A stretch of 64,000 bases of DNA, from positions 124,001 to 188,000 of the forward strand of contig JAZDSV010000022.1 in assembly GCA_036784855.1 (NCBI GenBank). The letters are read 5' to 3'. The stretch comes from Aphelidium insulamus. Lineage: Eukaryota; Aphelidiomycota; Aphelidea; Aphelidiaceae. Positions 30,429-41,282 of the stretch are shown here, one piece after another. A program made the translations under genes and the position numbers. The notes beneath the pieces were generated by a model. It was given only the letters and a program-made list of their open reading frames with translations, did not search any database and was not told the DNA's origin. Position 1 is the first letter of the stretch; each line of letters starts with the position of its first letter.

Positions 30429-33321
30429 ATGCGAACAGCAGCAGCGCTGATTTGGGTGGCGGCCTTGACCACAAGCTGCGCAGCTGGTAGTCTGCCATTT
30501 AATTATACCGCTGTATTATTGGGTGGAACCAGCTCGACAGCGCAGTCTACTGTTTACGCTGCACTTGCGATTCCCGGCGCGCGAAACTATCACTGCAGTG
30601 CCAGTGCTCCGAACAAGGGCTTGTTTTACATCTACGGTGGATATTCCATGAAGGATGGCACATGTAAGTGGTATTAATTATACGCTTATTGTAGTAACTG
30701 AATGTTAGCTCAACTTGTCGGCGACTTTTGGCAGTACAGCCTGGCATCAGCCACGTGGACATTGATCGGAGAGAAGGTGCGCAGCAAAGGAACTCTCAAT
30801 GTGCCTTCGTCTGCGACGTGGCCAGGCCCAAATTATGGAATGTCTTGTGCAATGGAATACGGTGAAAGTAGCATGTTTTTGTTTGGCGGTGACATCGATT
30901 CGATTTCTAGTGGTAAGCGAGTGTATGTATGAACGCCAACATTGTTACAATCTCTCATTGATGATAGTGTCCGGCTATCTAAGCGAGCTCTATCGTGTTC
31001 AACATATCCGCTGCAATGTGGATGTGGCTGAAGGGCAACATCGAACGGTGGTAGTATCATACTCTGCAATCGGCACGGCCAGCGACTCAAATACACCTGG
31101 AGCACGGAGTTACTCGAAACTTGTGGCCACACAATCTGCAACCCTCTACATGTTTGGAGGCCTGGGTTACGTGGGCAGTGCTGTTGGTACCGTTTGAACT
31201 TGGCCTTTTTTGGCTCATGCTCATAGATCGCATGAATGATTTGTGGCGCTACAATATCTCATCAAATCAATGGGTCTGGGTCTCGGGAAGTGTCACAGCT
31301 AGCGTGAAGGGAAGCTACGGCACAAAAGGAATCCCATCCGCAAACAATTATCCCGGGGGTCGCAGCTCACCAGGAATGCTGTGCAACGGTGGAGACATTT
31401 ACGTGATGGGTGGCTACGGCTATGCAAACTCCACATCTCAAAGTTAGTGCCACGTTGATTCCATCGTCTATGTTTTCTGACTGCGAACACAAACAGGATA
31501 TGAAATCAATGACCTATGGAGGTTTGAAATAAGCACCGCGCGCTGGGCGTGGGAAGCTGGATCAAACACCTATGTGGCATTGCAATCAGCTAGCCAGGTC
31601 GGCACGTTTGCACCGGGCAACACACCACTTGGGCTATCTGTTTTTGGCTTTGTAAACTTGCCTGCGCTTTCATCGTTCATTCTCTACGGAGGATACTCTG
31701 GCCTAAGTGACCTGATGTATGATCAACTATGGATATTCAACGTCACTATCAAGCAATGGGCTCTGCTTAGCTCGCCAATAACGCCCGCTCGGGGCTGGTT
31801 ACAGGCTGAGCCGTGTGGCAATAGCAGTTCTTCAGTCATAATGTTTGGCGGGTATTTGGCCTTTAATGGTCCTGGCGTCAATGAGTTGTGGAGAGTTGAC
31901 TTTGCCCCAACGCCGAGTAAGTGCCGTTGCGGCTTTGTAGCGTGTAGGCTAATTATTGCACAGACATGGTGTCGTCTCCGGGAACCAGTGTGCTGTCATC
32001 TACATCTCGAATATTTTCGTCGTCGTCTGTAGTTGCAAAATCTTTGCTCAGTAGCAAGTCAAGTATCGCAGTATCAGCTGCTGCAATTGGTTTTACTTCA
32101 TCAACTGTAACGCCAGCCACGTCATCTGCTTACAGCTTTGCCCTCACCGATGCTTCATTCACTGATGCCACAATCGACCTGCCAACTGAAGACTTCTTTT
32201 CATGTAATAATGTTTGCATCATATTTATCACAAATTAATCGCTATCAGCAGATGCAGGTTCATCCGGTAGTGATCAGCCGCCTCAAACAAATGCTCCGTC
32301 AAATCTAGCAGCGTTAACTGCGCCAGCGGACGAAAGTTTTACAATGTCACTGAGCGGCATAATTATTATTTCAGCATCCGTCAGCGGAATGATAATTGTC
32401 GCACTAATTATATGTGCATGCGTCATGCGCAGACAACGCCAGAATGCCGATCCGAAACAGACTGGAGAAAGCGAAGCAAGTATCAACCGGACGGCACCCA
32501 TGATGGAGATGACCGAGTTTAGCCCAAGCACCGTCACAACCCAGATCACAAGCCATACGCTAGTTGCGGGAAATACAACCTATATGGATGCAACGGCGTA
32601 CGGATCATCCACGGCGTACATGACAGAGTTTGCAGTGCCGGGCTATCTGCAATTCGAGCTGAACAAGGATTACTTCATCAACGAGAAACTTGCGCAAGGT
32701 GGTGGAGGTGCAGTCCATGTGGGAACCGCCATCAATTCGGCTCTGCGTGCCTATGGCGACAAGATCATTGTCAAGATTGTGGGACCTTCCAAGCAGAAAG
32801 TTCCCGAGGTGCAAGTCATGCACTACCTGGGCAGACACCGAAACATTGCAGTGCTGCTCGGTTGGAGCGAACAACCTCTGGCCATGTTGATGAAGTCGTA
32901 TTCGCGTGGCTCATTATATAACTGGATGCAGGGCAAGAGGATATCCACCAAGGCACTCAAGCTCTCCTTTGCATCGGATATATGTCGCGGACTACAGTTT
33001 ATGCACAGGAAAGATGTGGCGCACTGTGACATCAAACCTGCCAATGTCTTGATAGACAAGGACCCAACGACCGGCATTCCGTTCGCAGTGCTAACGGATT
33101 TCGGCATCTCGCAGATGTTCTCGTCGCAGTCCCAGCTGGTGCACGCATTTGAAGTGATCAACATGGGTGGGTTCTCTATGCCGTACGCAGCTCCTGAATT
33201 GCTGGTTCGATGCAGACTCGGAATAACCAGTGTTGGGCGAGCTGAAGCTGTCGCCACTGATGTCTACGCTGTCTCAATCGTTCTCATTGACCTTTTACAG
33301 TCTCGCAACTGGACCAAGTGA
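30429..33321 (+). CDS. Receptor-like kinase 1: kelch ectodomain, TM helix, protein kinase
   Basis: Starts with a signal peptide (LIWVAALTTSCAAG). Kelch-type blades follow over several exons: YHCSASAPNKGLFYIYGGYS, GDFWQYSLASATWTLIGE, MFLFGGDID, LYMFGGLGYVG, NDLWRYNISSNQWVWVSG, DIYVMGGYGYA, LWIFNVTIKQWALLS. A Ser/Thr stalk leads to the membrane helix (IIIISASVSGMIIVALIICAC) and a basic stop (RRQRQ). The kinase has AQGGGGAVHVG, KIIVKIVG, HCDIKPANVLID, TDFGISQ and YAAPELL. It ends soon after DVYA, so the lower C-lobe is short. It lacks nine residues holding the alpha-C Glu of its paralogue. One kelch segment is in a shifted frame. Exon joins are approximate. Confidence 0.75.
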
Positions 33322-33426
33322 ACTAGCGCATTTATATTTTTAATTATGTACTTTTTCGTCCAATGGTGCTCTGTTAATCATCACCGGATTTCACCTCAAT
33401 TCTATTAATAGCTCGTGACTCTTGCA

Positions 33427-36400
33427 ATGTTGCCAATTGTTTTACTAATACGAGTGGCTCTGTTGACAGCTGGCTCGGTTAACGGGCAGTTGTTCAACTA
33501 TACAGCCACACTGCTGGGTGGAACTAGTGCAACTGCGCTGTCCACTATTTACACTGCACCAGCACTCCCCGGAGCGCGTTTTCTGCATTGCAGCTCGAGC
33601 GCCGCGAGCAGAAATCTTTTTTACGTTTACGGCGGATATTCCATGAAGGATGCTTATGGTGGGTCACGTGCTTTGTGGCGGTAAACTTGTTTATATGGTT
33701 GGATTAGTTCAAATTGTTGGCGACTTCTGGCAATACAACATCACTTCAGCCATGTGGACATTGATAGGGGAGAGGGCGGGCAGTAAGGGAACGGTTAATA
33801 TGCCATCGTCGACAACGTGGCCTGGCCCGCTGACCGCCATGTCGTGCGCGGCAGATCACGGCGATGAAAGCATGTTTCTTTTTGGAGGTGACATTGACTG
33901 GTACAATACTAGTACGTGACATCGCACAATGCATTTTCGGTGTAACGATTAGAATCTGGTTACATGAACAATCTGTACCGCTTCAACTTTTCATCCGGAT
34001 GGTGGACGTGGCTGAAGGGCAACGCAAACGGTGCTGTATCATACACAGCAATCGGACAGGAGAACGACGCAAACACTCCTGCAGGACGCAGTTTTTCAAG
34101 GCTTGTTAGCACAAAAGGTTCAATTCTCTACATGTTTGGTGGTCTGGGTTATGTTGGTTCTTTACTAGGTACATGCAACGCTTTCACTGGTTCGGTAAAT
34201 GTTAATTTATAGACCGCTTCAATGATTTGTGGCGATACAACATCACAACCAACCAGTGGGCGTGGGTGTCGGGTAGCGTCACCAGCGTCTTGAAGGGAAC
34301 GTATGGAATATTGGGAACTCCTTCTGTGAACAATTACCCTGGTGGCCGCGGTTCTCATGGCATGGTATGCAATGGCGGCGATATATATGTTATGGGAGGG
34401 TACGGCTACGCCGATTCCACTGCGCAAGGCACGTATTTTATATGGGTAGCAATTGATCCTATCGCCGTCTAAAACTGAAATAGCTTACCAGCTCAATGAC
34501 TTGTGGCGATTTGAAATAGGCACCTCGCGCTGGGCATGGGAAGCACGATCAAATACTTCTGTGGTACCTCAGTCAGCAAGTGCCAACGGGACATTTGCAC
34601 CGAGCAACACACCGCTCGGACTTTCGGTGTTTGGATTTATCAATTTGCCAGCACTTTCATCCTTCATCCTGTACGGTGGCTACTCTGGCGTCGCTGACAT
34701 GATGTATGATCAACTTTGGATCTTCAACAGTACACTGAAGCAATGGGCGCTGCTGGGCTCGCCCATAACGCCGGCTAGAGGCTATATGAACGCTGAACCT
34801 TGTGGTAACAATAGCTCGTCTTTCTTAATGTTTGGAGGTTACTTGACCTACAATGGTCCTGGGGTTAATGAGTTATGGAGGGTTGACTTTACGGTGCCAA
34901 GCAAGTTGAAATATATCATCTAAAATCGTGTTAGACTAACAACAGGCAGATTCAGGTGGCGTGCTGCAACCGTTCAATACTACATCTCTTTCATCCAAGA
35001 TATTTTCCTCGACAACTGTTACCGCACTATCCACAAGTTTTACCTCGTCAAGCACAAAGTACACTTCAACTTTGACGACAGCTGTGCACAGTCTCTCATC
35101 AAGTGACACGACAAGCTCTGGTGCAAGCACTTTAATGTCGACGTCATCTCTATCATCCACTTCAGTGCTGGCATCATCACTATCATCCACTCCAGTGTTG
35201 GCATCATCACTATCATCCACCTCAGTGTCGGCATCACCACCATCATCCACTTTAGTATTGGCATCATCACCATCATCCACTTTAGTGTCGACGTCGTCAT
35301 CACTACCATTGATGTCCTCTACGGCGACAATGAAAACTGTGCCGACTAGTACTTCGACGACCTTGCTTGTTGATAGCTCAAGTATTTTAACCACCGCATC
35401 GCTGACCACTGGAACTGTTATTTCAGGTAATAATCTTTCATATTTACATCTGAATTTACACATGGTAGATAAGTTTCCAGTCATACATAGAGATGAAGCA
35501 CCGCAGGCTGAGGAACTTCCTTCAAATCTGGTAGCATGGACGGTGCCCTCGGACAGCAATTACACCATGTCACTCAGCAGCATAGTCATCGTCGCCGCGT
35601 CAGTTGGCGGCATGCTCCTTATCATCTTGACAATAGCTGCATGCGTCGTGCAACGTCGACGACGAAGGAACAATCCAAAGCGGATTGCAGAAAGCGAAGC
35701 CAGCATCAACCGGTCGGCTCCAATGACCGAGATGACAGAATTCCAAAACAGCACCAGCAACACTTCCCATATCACCAGCCACACTCTGGGTGCAGAGAGT
35801 ACGGCATGCTACACCGACAACACGGCGCACGGCTTATCAACAGCATACATGACCGAGTTTGCAGTGCCGGGCTATCTGCAATTCGAGCTGAACAAAGATT
35901 TCTACATCAACGAAAAGCTCGCACAGGGTGGCGGAGGTGCTGTTCACGTGGGAACCGCCGTCAATTCGGCTCTGCGTGCCTATGGTGACAAGATCATTGT
36001 AAAGATTGTCGGCCCGTCCAAGCAGCACGTCTCAAAAGTGCAGCTACTCGCCTTTGACCAGGAGCTGGCAGTAATGCATTTTCTGGGCCGACACCGAAAC
36101 ATTGCGGTGCTGCTCGGTTGGAGCGAACAACCTCTGGCCATGTTGATGAAGTCGTATTCGCGTGGCTCACTATACATTTGGCTGAAAGCAAACCTGGTGT
36201 CTACCAAGGCTCTCAAACTAGCGTTTGCATTGGATATATGTCGCGGGCTGCAGTTCATGCACAGGAAAGACGTGGCGCACTGTGACATCAAACCTGCCAA
36301 TGTCTTGATAGACAAGGACCCAACAACCGGCATTCCGTTCGCAGTGCTAACGGATTTCGGCATCTCGCAGATGTTCTCGTCACAATCCCAGCTGGTGCAC

Positions 36401-36577
36401 GCATTTGAAGTGATCAACATGGGCGGGTTCTCTATGCCGTACGCAGCTCCTGAATTGCTGGTGAGGTGCAAACTGGGAATTTCGAGCGTCGGAAGGGCCG
36501 AGGCAGTTGCTGCCGATGTCTATGCCGCCTCCATAGTGTTTACTGATCTGCTGCAGTCGCGTAGTTGGTCCAGATGA
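33427..36577 (+). CDS. Receptor-like kinase 2: kelch ectodomain, long Ser/Thr stalk, TM helix, protein kinase
   Basis: Tandem paralogue of the preceding gene, same order. Signal peptide (VLLIRVALLTAGSVNG). Kelch blades FLHCSSSAASRNLFYVYGGY, GDFWQYNITSAMWTLIGE, NNLYRFNFSSGWWTWLKG, NDLWRYNITTNQWAWVSG, LWIFNSTLKQWALLG. The stalk is a Ser/Thr/Leu minisatellite (35131-35290), likely O-glycosylated. Membrane helix IVIVAASVGGMLLIILTIAAC, then RRRRR. Kinase: AQGGGGAVHVG, IIVKIVG, alpha-C with FDQELAVMHFLG, HCDIKPANVLID, TDFGISQ, YAAPELL. Ends DLLQSRSWSR, equivalent to copy 1, so the short C-lobe is conserved. An intron near 35427-35490 is likely. Ligand and substrate unknown. Confidence 0.78.
35131..35290 (+). 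repeat. 30-bp minisatellite in the receptor stalk
   Basis: About five units of 30 bp (core CATCATCACTATCATCCACT) encode repeats of the type VLASSLSSTS. The frame is kept because 30 is a multiple of three. Copy 1 of the receptor pair has no such array. Confidence 0.85.
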
Positions 36578-36729
36578 TATATTTATATTTAATATATGAT
36601 GTATTATTGTATTATTGTATTAAACCTACACCATGTGGCAGCGCTACACCTTTATGTGGCGCAGAAAGGTCAAGGTTGGCACATGTCAGCTGCAGCTGCA
36701 AATCACAAAAGACCACAATCACCATCCCA

Positions 36730-37191
36730 ATGAAAATACTTATAATCGCAATACTGGCCCTCACAGTGGCGCAATATGCAAGAGCAATGCCGGTGCATTC
36801 TGACGCTGGCTACATTGATCTGGAACAGCAGAGTGATGATGACGGGGTAGGCAATGCTGCTCGCACTACGGAAGCCGCAGCGCTGCCAGTGGCAGTAGCC
36901 GTGCATGATGCGGGTGGTGCCCATCCGAGACTAATGCCGGCTTCGAATGGCGCGCAGTTACCGGTTGCAGTTGTCCAGGGATCAAGTGCGCCCGCAATCA
37001 CGGCTTACCTGACAAACTTTGTGGGCGCGGAGCCTTGCGGCGCAAACACCGCGTCGATACAATATCATCTCCAGAATACCGCGTCGATGCAGTCCAGGCG
37101 CTGTGACACAAGGAAGCGCCATTGCTGCGAAATTACATGCGCCGTAGTTGGCGGCATTATCGCTGCATTAATCATAGTAAAGTTTTGTTAA
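36730..37191 (+). CDS. Small secreted/membrane protein
   Basis: Single exon, 153 codons. Signal peptide MKILIIAILALTVAQYARA, cleaved before MPVHSD. The middle is Ala/Gln-rich and acidic. A Cys cluster (CDTRKRHCCEITC) immediately precedes a C-terminal helix (AVVGGIIAALIIVKF) that ends the protein. Overall plan and the MP after the signal peptide resemble the protein at 61.3 kb (INAMPVRQ ... CGAITCAFVSIVGVVAVIVMV), including the xITCA-helix end, so the two may be distant paralogues. Function unknown. Confidence 0.6.
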   Translation: MKILIIAILALTVAQYARAMPVHSDAGYIDLEQQSDDDGVGNAARTTEAAALPVAVAVHDAGGAHPRLMPASNGAQLPVAVVQGSSAPAITAYLTNFVGAEPCGANTASIQYHLQNTASMQSRRCDTRKRHCCEITCAVVGGIIAALIIVKFC

Positions 37192-37239
37192 AGTGAGGGC
37201 GGGCTTATTTTGTTCTCTTATGTTGAACGCTGACCAAGC

Positions 37240-37240
37240 T

Positions 37241-37275
<35 letters not shown>
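37240..37275. repeat. (TA)n microsatellite
   Basis: Uninterrupted TA run of about 32 bp between genes. Confidence 0.9.
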
Positions 37276-37278
<3 letters not shown>

Positions 37279-37450
37279 CGTATTGAGAACTCCTTGATAT
37301 AGTATGGGCGTCTCTGCTTGCAGCTATACACGCACTGACGGGGATATTTGTGAGATATCGATCGATGTTGAAGAGGCTGACACTGCGGGAAGGCACACGG
37401 CATTTCCCATCACAATGACCGTGCAAGAGAGCTGTGATGGCATTGTAGAG

Positions 37451-38344
37451 ATGCGTTTCGCGCCGTGCACCGCCCACCTGCTCCCGTTCACGGGTGCCAC
37501 GTCCATCATGGTACGTATATGATATCTATGTGTGTGCATATATACATGTACATGCCTACATACGTAGCCCGCGCTGTCCATCGGCAATGTGGGCCAGCTG
37601 GCGGTGGACCTGATGCTGCACCGACACGCCGCCAAGTTCCGCCGCGTGGGCTCCCTGCACCACCCGCTCATTGAGCCGGTATGCGGGCCGAATGCGCTGA
37701 GCACCGCGCCGGACGCGCCGCCCGCACTGGCCGCTGAGGTGTACCAGAGTGTGCGCGGTGATGGGCCGCGGTGGCTGGTGCTGCAGTTGCGGTCGCGCAT
37801 TGTGCCGGGTGGCGCTGGGGCGGTGGCCAGGGCGCTGGAGCGGTGGCTTGTGCACGAGGCCGGTGTCACCGAGTGTCTGGTGGTGACGGGTGTGGACGCG
37901 TCGGCGCGCACCGATGCCCAGCTGCGGGATGGTGTGCCCGCTGTGCGCTACATTGACGGCACGGCCGAGAGTGCCGACAGTTCTGCACTGCACTGGGCAG
38001 ATGTGGGATGCCCGGCGCTGGAGCAAGGGTGGCCACGTGCCAGCAGTGGAGATGGAGGTGGAGCGCCACTGTTGCCGGGTGCCGGAGCCCTGCCGCATCT
38101 GCTGATGGCATCTGCCTGCGCCAAGAAGTCGCCGCTGATGTCAGTGTCGGTACTGCTGCTCTTCACCGTCGACGGCGACAATGTGGGCGATGCCGAAGTG
38201 ATGCTGCAGCACATGGAGCGTGCAATGGCACTGCCGGCGGGAGTTGTCTCTGCGAACACCGGCAAGCCGGCACCGCCAGCGCCTTACCCGCACTCGTGGC
38301 AGCACTTCTACGGCGCCCAGCCGCCCACCGAGCTCTTTCAATGA
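37451..38344 (+). CDS. PSMG2: Proteasome assembly chaperone 2
   Basis: PAC2/Add66 pairs with PAC1 to guide assembly of the 20S alpha ring. Exons 37451-37510 and 37568-38344. Start MRFAPCTA matches MFVPC of the human protein. Across the splice it reads MPALSIGNVGQLAVDLML, the family signature. Later EVYQSV, WLVLQLRSRIV, LLMASACAKKSPLMSVSVLL and DAEVMLQHM agree in order. ATG 37451 is chosen by homology; upstream in-frame codons from 37304 are open but not supported. Confidence 0.88.
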
Positions 38345-38407
38345 GGTGTATAACAACAGTACGGCATATACATGTATACATACGTACATACATCAGTGTA
38401 ATACACT

Positions 38408-39175
38408 TTATCTTTCATTGTGGCCGTGTGCATGTGCAGCTGCTTGCGGGAATCTGGACTCAAACACGCGGGTGAGCATGCTCTGCCGTGCCTCTGCCAC
38501 TGTGGGCGGCACGGCGGGATACCGTTGACGCCCCGCCACCCACTCATTGATCACGTTCTTGCGCTGCACATCCATCTTGGTCACCTGGGCCAGTGTGGCC
38601 AGCATTCGGTCCCGTTCCTTGTTATTATAATTATGTACGCTGTGCACACTCAGAAGTCGCACACGAACCTTGTCCATGCGAATGCCGTGCATGGCCGTGT
38701 GGTGACGGGCGGCGGCGTCCATGGACTGCTGGTGGCGGCGCGCCGTCTGTTCCGCCAGTGAGAGCTCTGTTTCGGCAGCTACCCGGGCTGCAGCGTCCAA
38801 TGCACTTGCAGCCGGTGTCGCCGTGGTATCTGGCGCCACATCTCCGCGCACGGCCATATAGTCCCGGTGATGATATGTGTCGTCGTAGCGCGTCCGTCCG
38901 TGCTGATACGTCACTCGGCGCAGATAGTTGTGCTGCTGCAGTGGATGTGACACTGGCAGTTCCGTGGAATCCTGCTGTATCGACGATGCTGGGTGCTGTG
39001 CGCGATACGTCTGTGCCACTGTGCGCTCGTGCTGCATCTCGGCCGTGCGTATTCCATGCAGTCGCTCCGCGCTGGCCACTCCGGCCGCCGTGGCCCGCTC
39101 CTCCTCCTCTCGTCTCTATTGGAGGACCATTTAAGTGGATAGTAAGTGGACATTACCATACTGATATAGTATATA

Positions 39176-39216
<41 letters not shown>

Positions 39217-39777
39217 CCTTTGTGATGGCATCGACAAAGCGGGCATCTTGCACGGCCTTTAGCTGCTTGGACTGTTCTTGCTCGACAAGCCGCTGCTCGG
39301 CCTGCGCATTCACACTGTCAGCACTTATAGTCAGCCACCATTATCAACACATACACACACCTTCAGATGTGCATAGCGCGCAGCCTCCGTGTATGACAGA
39401 CCGACAAAGGACATTGCGGTGGCCAGTTGCTGCTTGACCGTCGCTATCGTCTCATTCAGCTCGCGGCTACGCGCAGTCTGCCCCGTCCCGGGTTGAGTAG
39501 ACGTCGTTACAGTGATGATCAGTGTACAGTACATACCAGCTCTGCGGCACAGGTGACACGCAGCTGCTCAGCCGCCGATTGTCGCACAGCGCTGAGCCGT
39601 TTCTGCGCCAGCACTCGGTCCGCCTGTCGAATCTGTGCCATGAAGTATGATGGTGAGGTGGGTGTGCATCCATCAGCGTGTGACACTACCTACCTGCTGC
39701 AGACGGCGCTGGCGCAGACACTGTTCCCGCTCGTGGCGCAGACGCTCCTGCTCGCCGGGGCTCACGCGAACAAACAT
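38408..39777 (-). CDS. Coiled-coil protein resembling the N-terminus of CEP295 (centriolar)
   Basis: About five exons. Starts MFVRVSPGEQERLRHEREQC, then RQADRVLAQKRLSAVRQSAA, ELNETIATVKQQLATAMSF, AEQRLVEQEQSKQLKAVQDA, RREEEERA, and a last exon with YDDTYHHRDYM and AARVAAETELSLAEQTA. This order of helices matches the human CEP295 N-terminal region (LSPNEE..., a STYHH segment, then a Glu/Arg-rich helix). CEP295 is needed for centriole-to-centrosome conversion. The long vertebrate C-terminal part with its ALMS motif is absent. The match is by eye over coiled coil, which is easily misleading. An in-frame 51-nt intron near 38619-38669 is probable. Confidence 0.5.
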
Positions 39778-39884
39778 TTGTGTGAATGAATGATATGTAT
39801 GCAAGTTCTGACAGCGGTGGGAATACTCATCTTTATATATTATTTGGCTGTCTCTCCAAACTGCTGAATAGTCCATACATAACT

Positions 39885-39922
<38 letters not shown>

Positions 39923-40304
39923 CTCCATAGATACATATATAACTCCAATACTCCATATGAAGGTCTTGATTTTTATACCGACTATAGCCACCTGCATGCT
40001 GGCAGTTGGTGTGGCGACATATCGCAGACCGTTCGATGCACAGCGCGAGATGAACAGAGACTGCCAGTCCGACATTTGTGGTCTATGTATCCAACGTCGC
40101 CATATGTTAATATGAACTTTACATATCTTGTACTGTGCGTGTATGTATGAGAAGCTTGATTTGATAGAGCCTTCACTCATCAGTATTTTATTCTAACAAA
40201 ACAATGTCCTTGTACTCCACAGTGGACAAGACGCTGCCACGGGCGCCCAGTGCTGTCGGTACTGGCCTCCTGCTGTGCATACATACATGTAATATACACT
40301 GCTG
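39778..40304. other. Intergenic with (TA)n tract
   Basis: Contains a (TA)n run near 39885-39920 flanked by short repeats of AACTCCAT. A short plus-strand ORF at 39958-40115 could encode a signal-peptide-like start (MKVLIFIPTIATCMLAVG) but has no other support. Confidence 0.5.
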
Positions 40305-41171
40305 ATGATGACCGCAGCGGGCGGCAATGCACAATCATCGTCGTCGTCGGCATCACTTGATGAGGAGATCAAGCTGTACACACGGGCGGCTGACCGCGAG
40401 AAGTGGGACAACATGGCCGACCTGTACGCCATCCTGGTCACCATAGAGCACCTGGAGAAGGCCTACATCCGCGATGCCATCACGTCGGCAGAGTGAGTAC
40501 AGTGTGTGTGTGTGTGTGCTCGATGGACTGCGCATGTACCAATATTACCTAGATACACGCCTGCATGCTCGAAACTGCTGGCACAGTACAAGACGGCATT
40601 CAACCTGAGTGCCGACAGCGTCTCTGGCTCCGTCGAGTCCTTCATGCAGACTTACAAGGTATTGTATTGTGGTCTTTGCCACAGAGTATGTAAATGTCTA
40701 CGTGTGATTACACTCTTCATCATGGCAGCTGGCCTGCCCCGCGGCGCTGAATCGCGTCAGGATCGGACTGCCGGCCACCATTGAGCATGCTACAGCGGCT
40801 GACCATGACGCCGGGCGGTCGGCGCAATATGTCGCCGAAACCGTCCAGCACTTTATCACGCTGATGGACTCGCTTAAACTGAACATGCTGGCCGTGGACC
40901 AGGTCCACCCGCTACTAAGTGATCTGATGCAGAGTCTGAACAAGGTCCCGTCGCTTCCGCCAGACTTTGACGGCAAAGTAAAGATCAAGAATTGGTATGT
41001 CTGTTGATATGCGTACATATACTGTTTATGCAACCATAATCACTTGACAGGCTGGTGACGCTGAACAAGATGAAGGCCAGCGATGAGATGGACGAGGAGC
41101 AGGCGCGCCAGCTAATGTTTGACCTGGAGACCTCGCACAATGCCTTTTACCGCTCTCTGGCTACCAAGTAG
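40305..41171 (+). CDS. VPS28: ESCRT-I subunit VPS28
   Basis: Part of ESCRT-I, which sorts ubiquitinated cargo into multivesicular bodies. Exons 40305-40492, 40553-40658, 40729-40994, 41051-41171. Reads DEEIKLYTRAADREKWDNMA, LEKAYIRDAI, EYTPACSKLLAQYKTAF, LACPAALNRV, VQHFITLMDSLKLNM, then the C-terminal four-helix domain VPSLPPDFDGKVKIKNWL, MKASDEMDEEQARQLMFDLE. Full length for the family. ATG 40305 or 40308 (MM) both possible. Confidence 0.93.
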
Positions 41172-41282
41172 ATATTGCATAGTTGTTGACAGTCACTGCA
41201 TATTTCAAACGTGAAAACAACCACGTTGAACAGTTTTATCTAGTATCCAGGAGCCGCACTGTATGTGGGGCGCATAAATTCG

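Noticed and set aside
34936-35559. 207-codon minus-strand open frame rich in Asp/Val
   Set aside because: Antisense of the receptor stalk minisatellite; periodic composition explains its openness.
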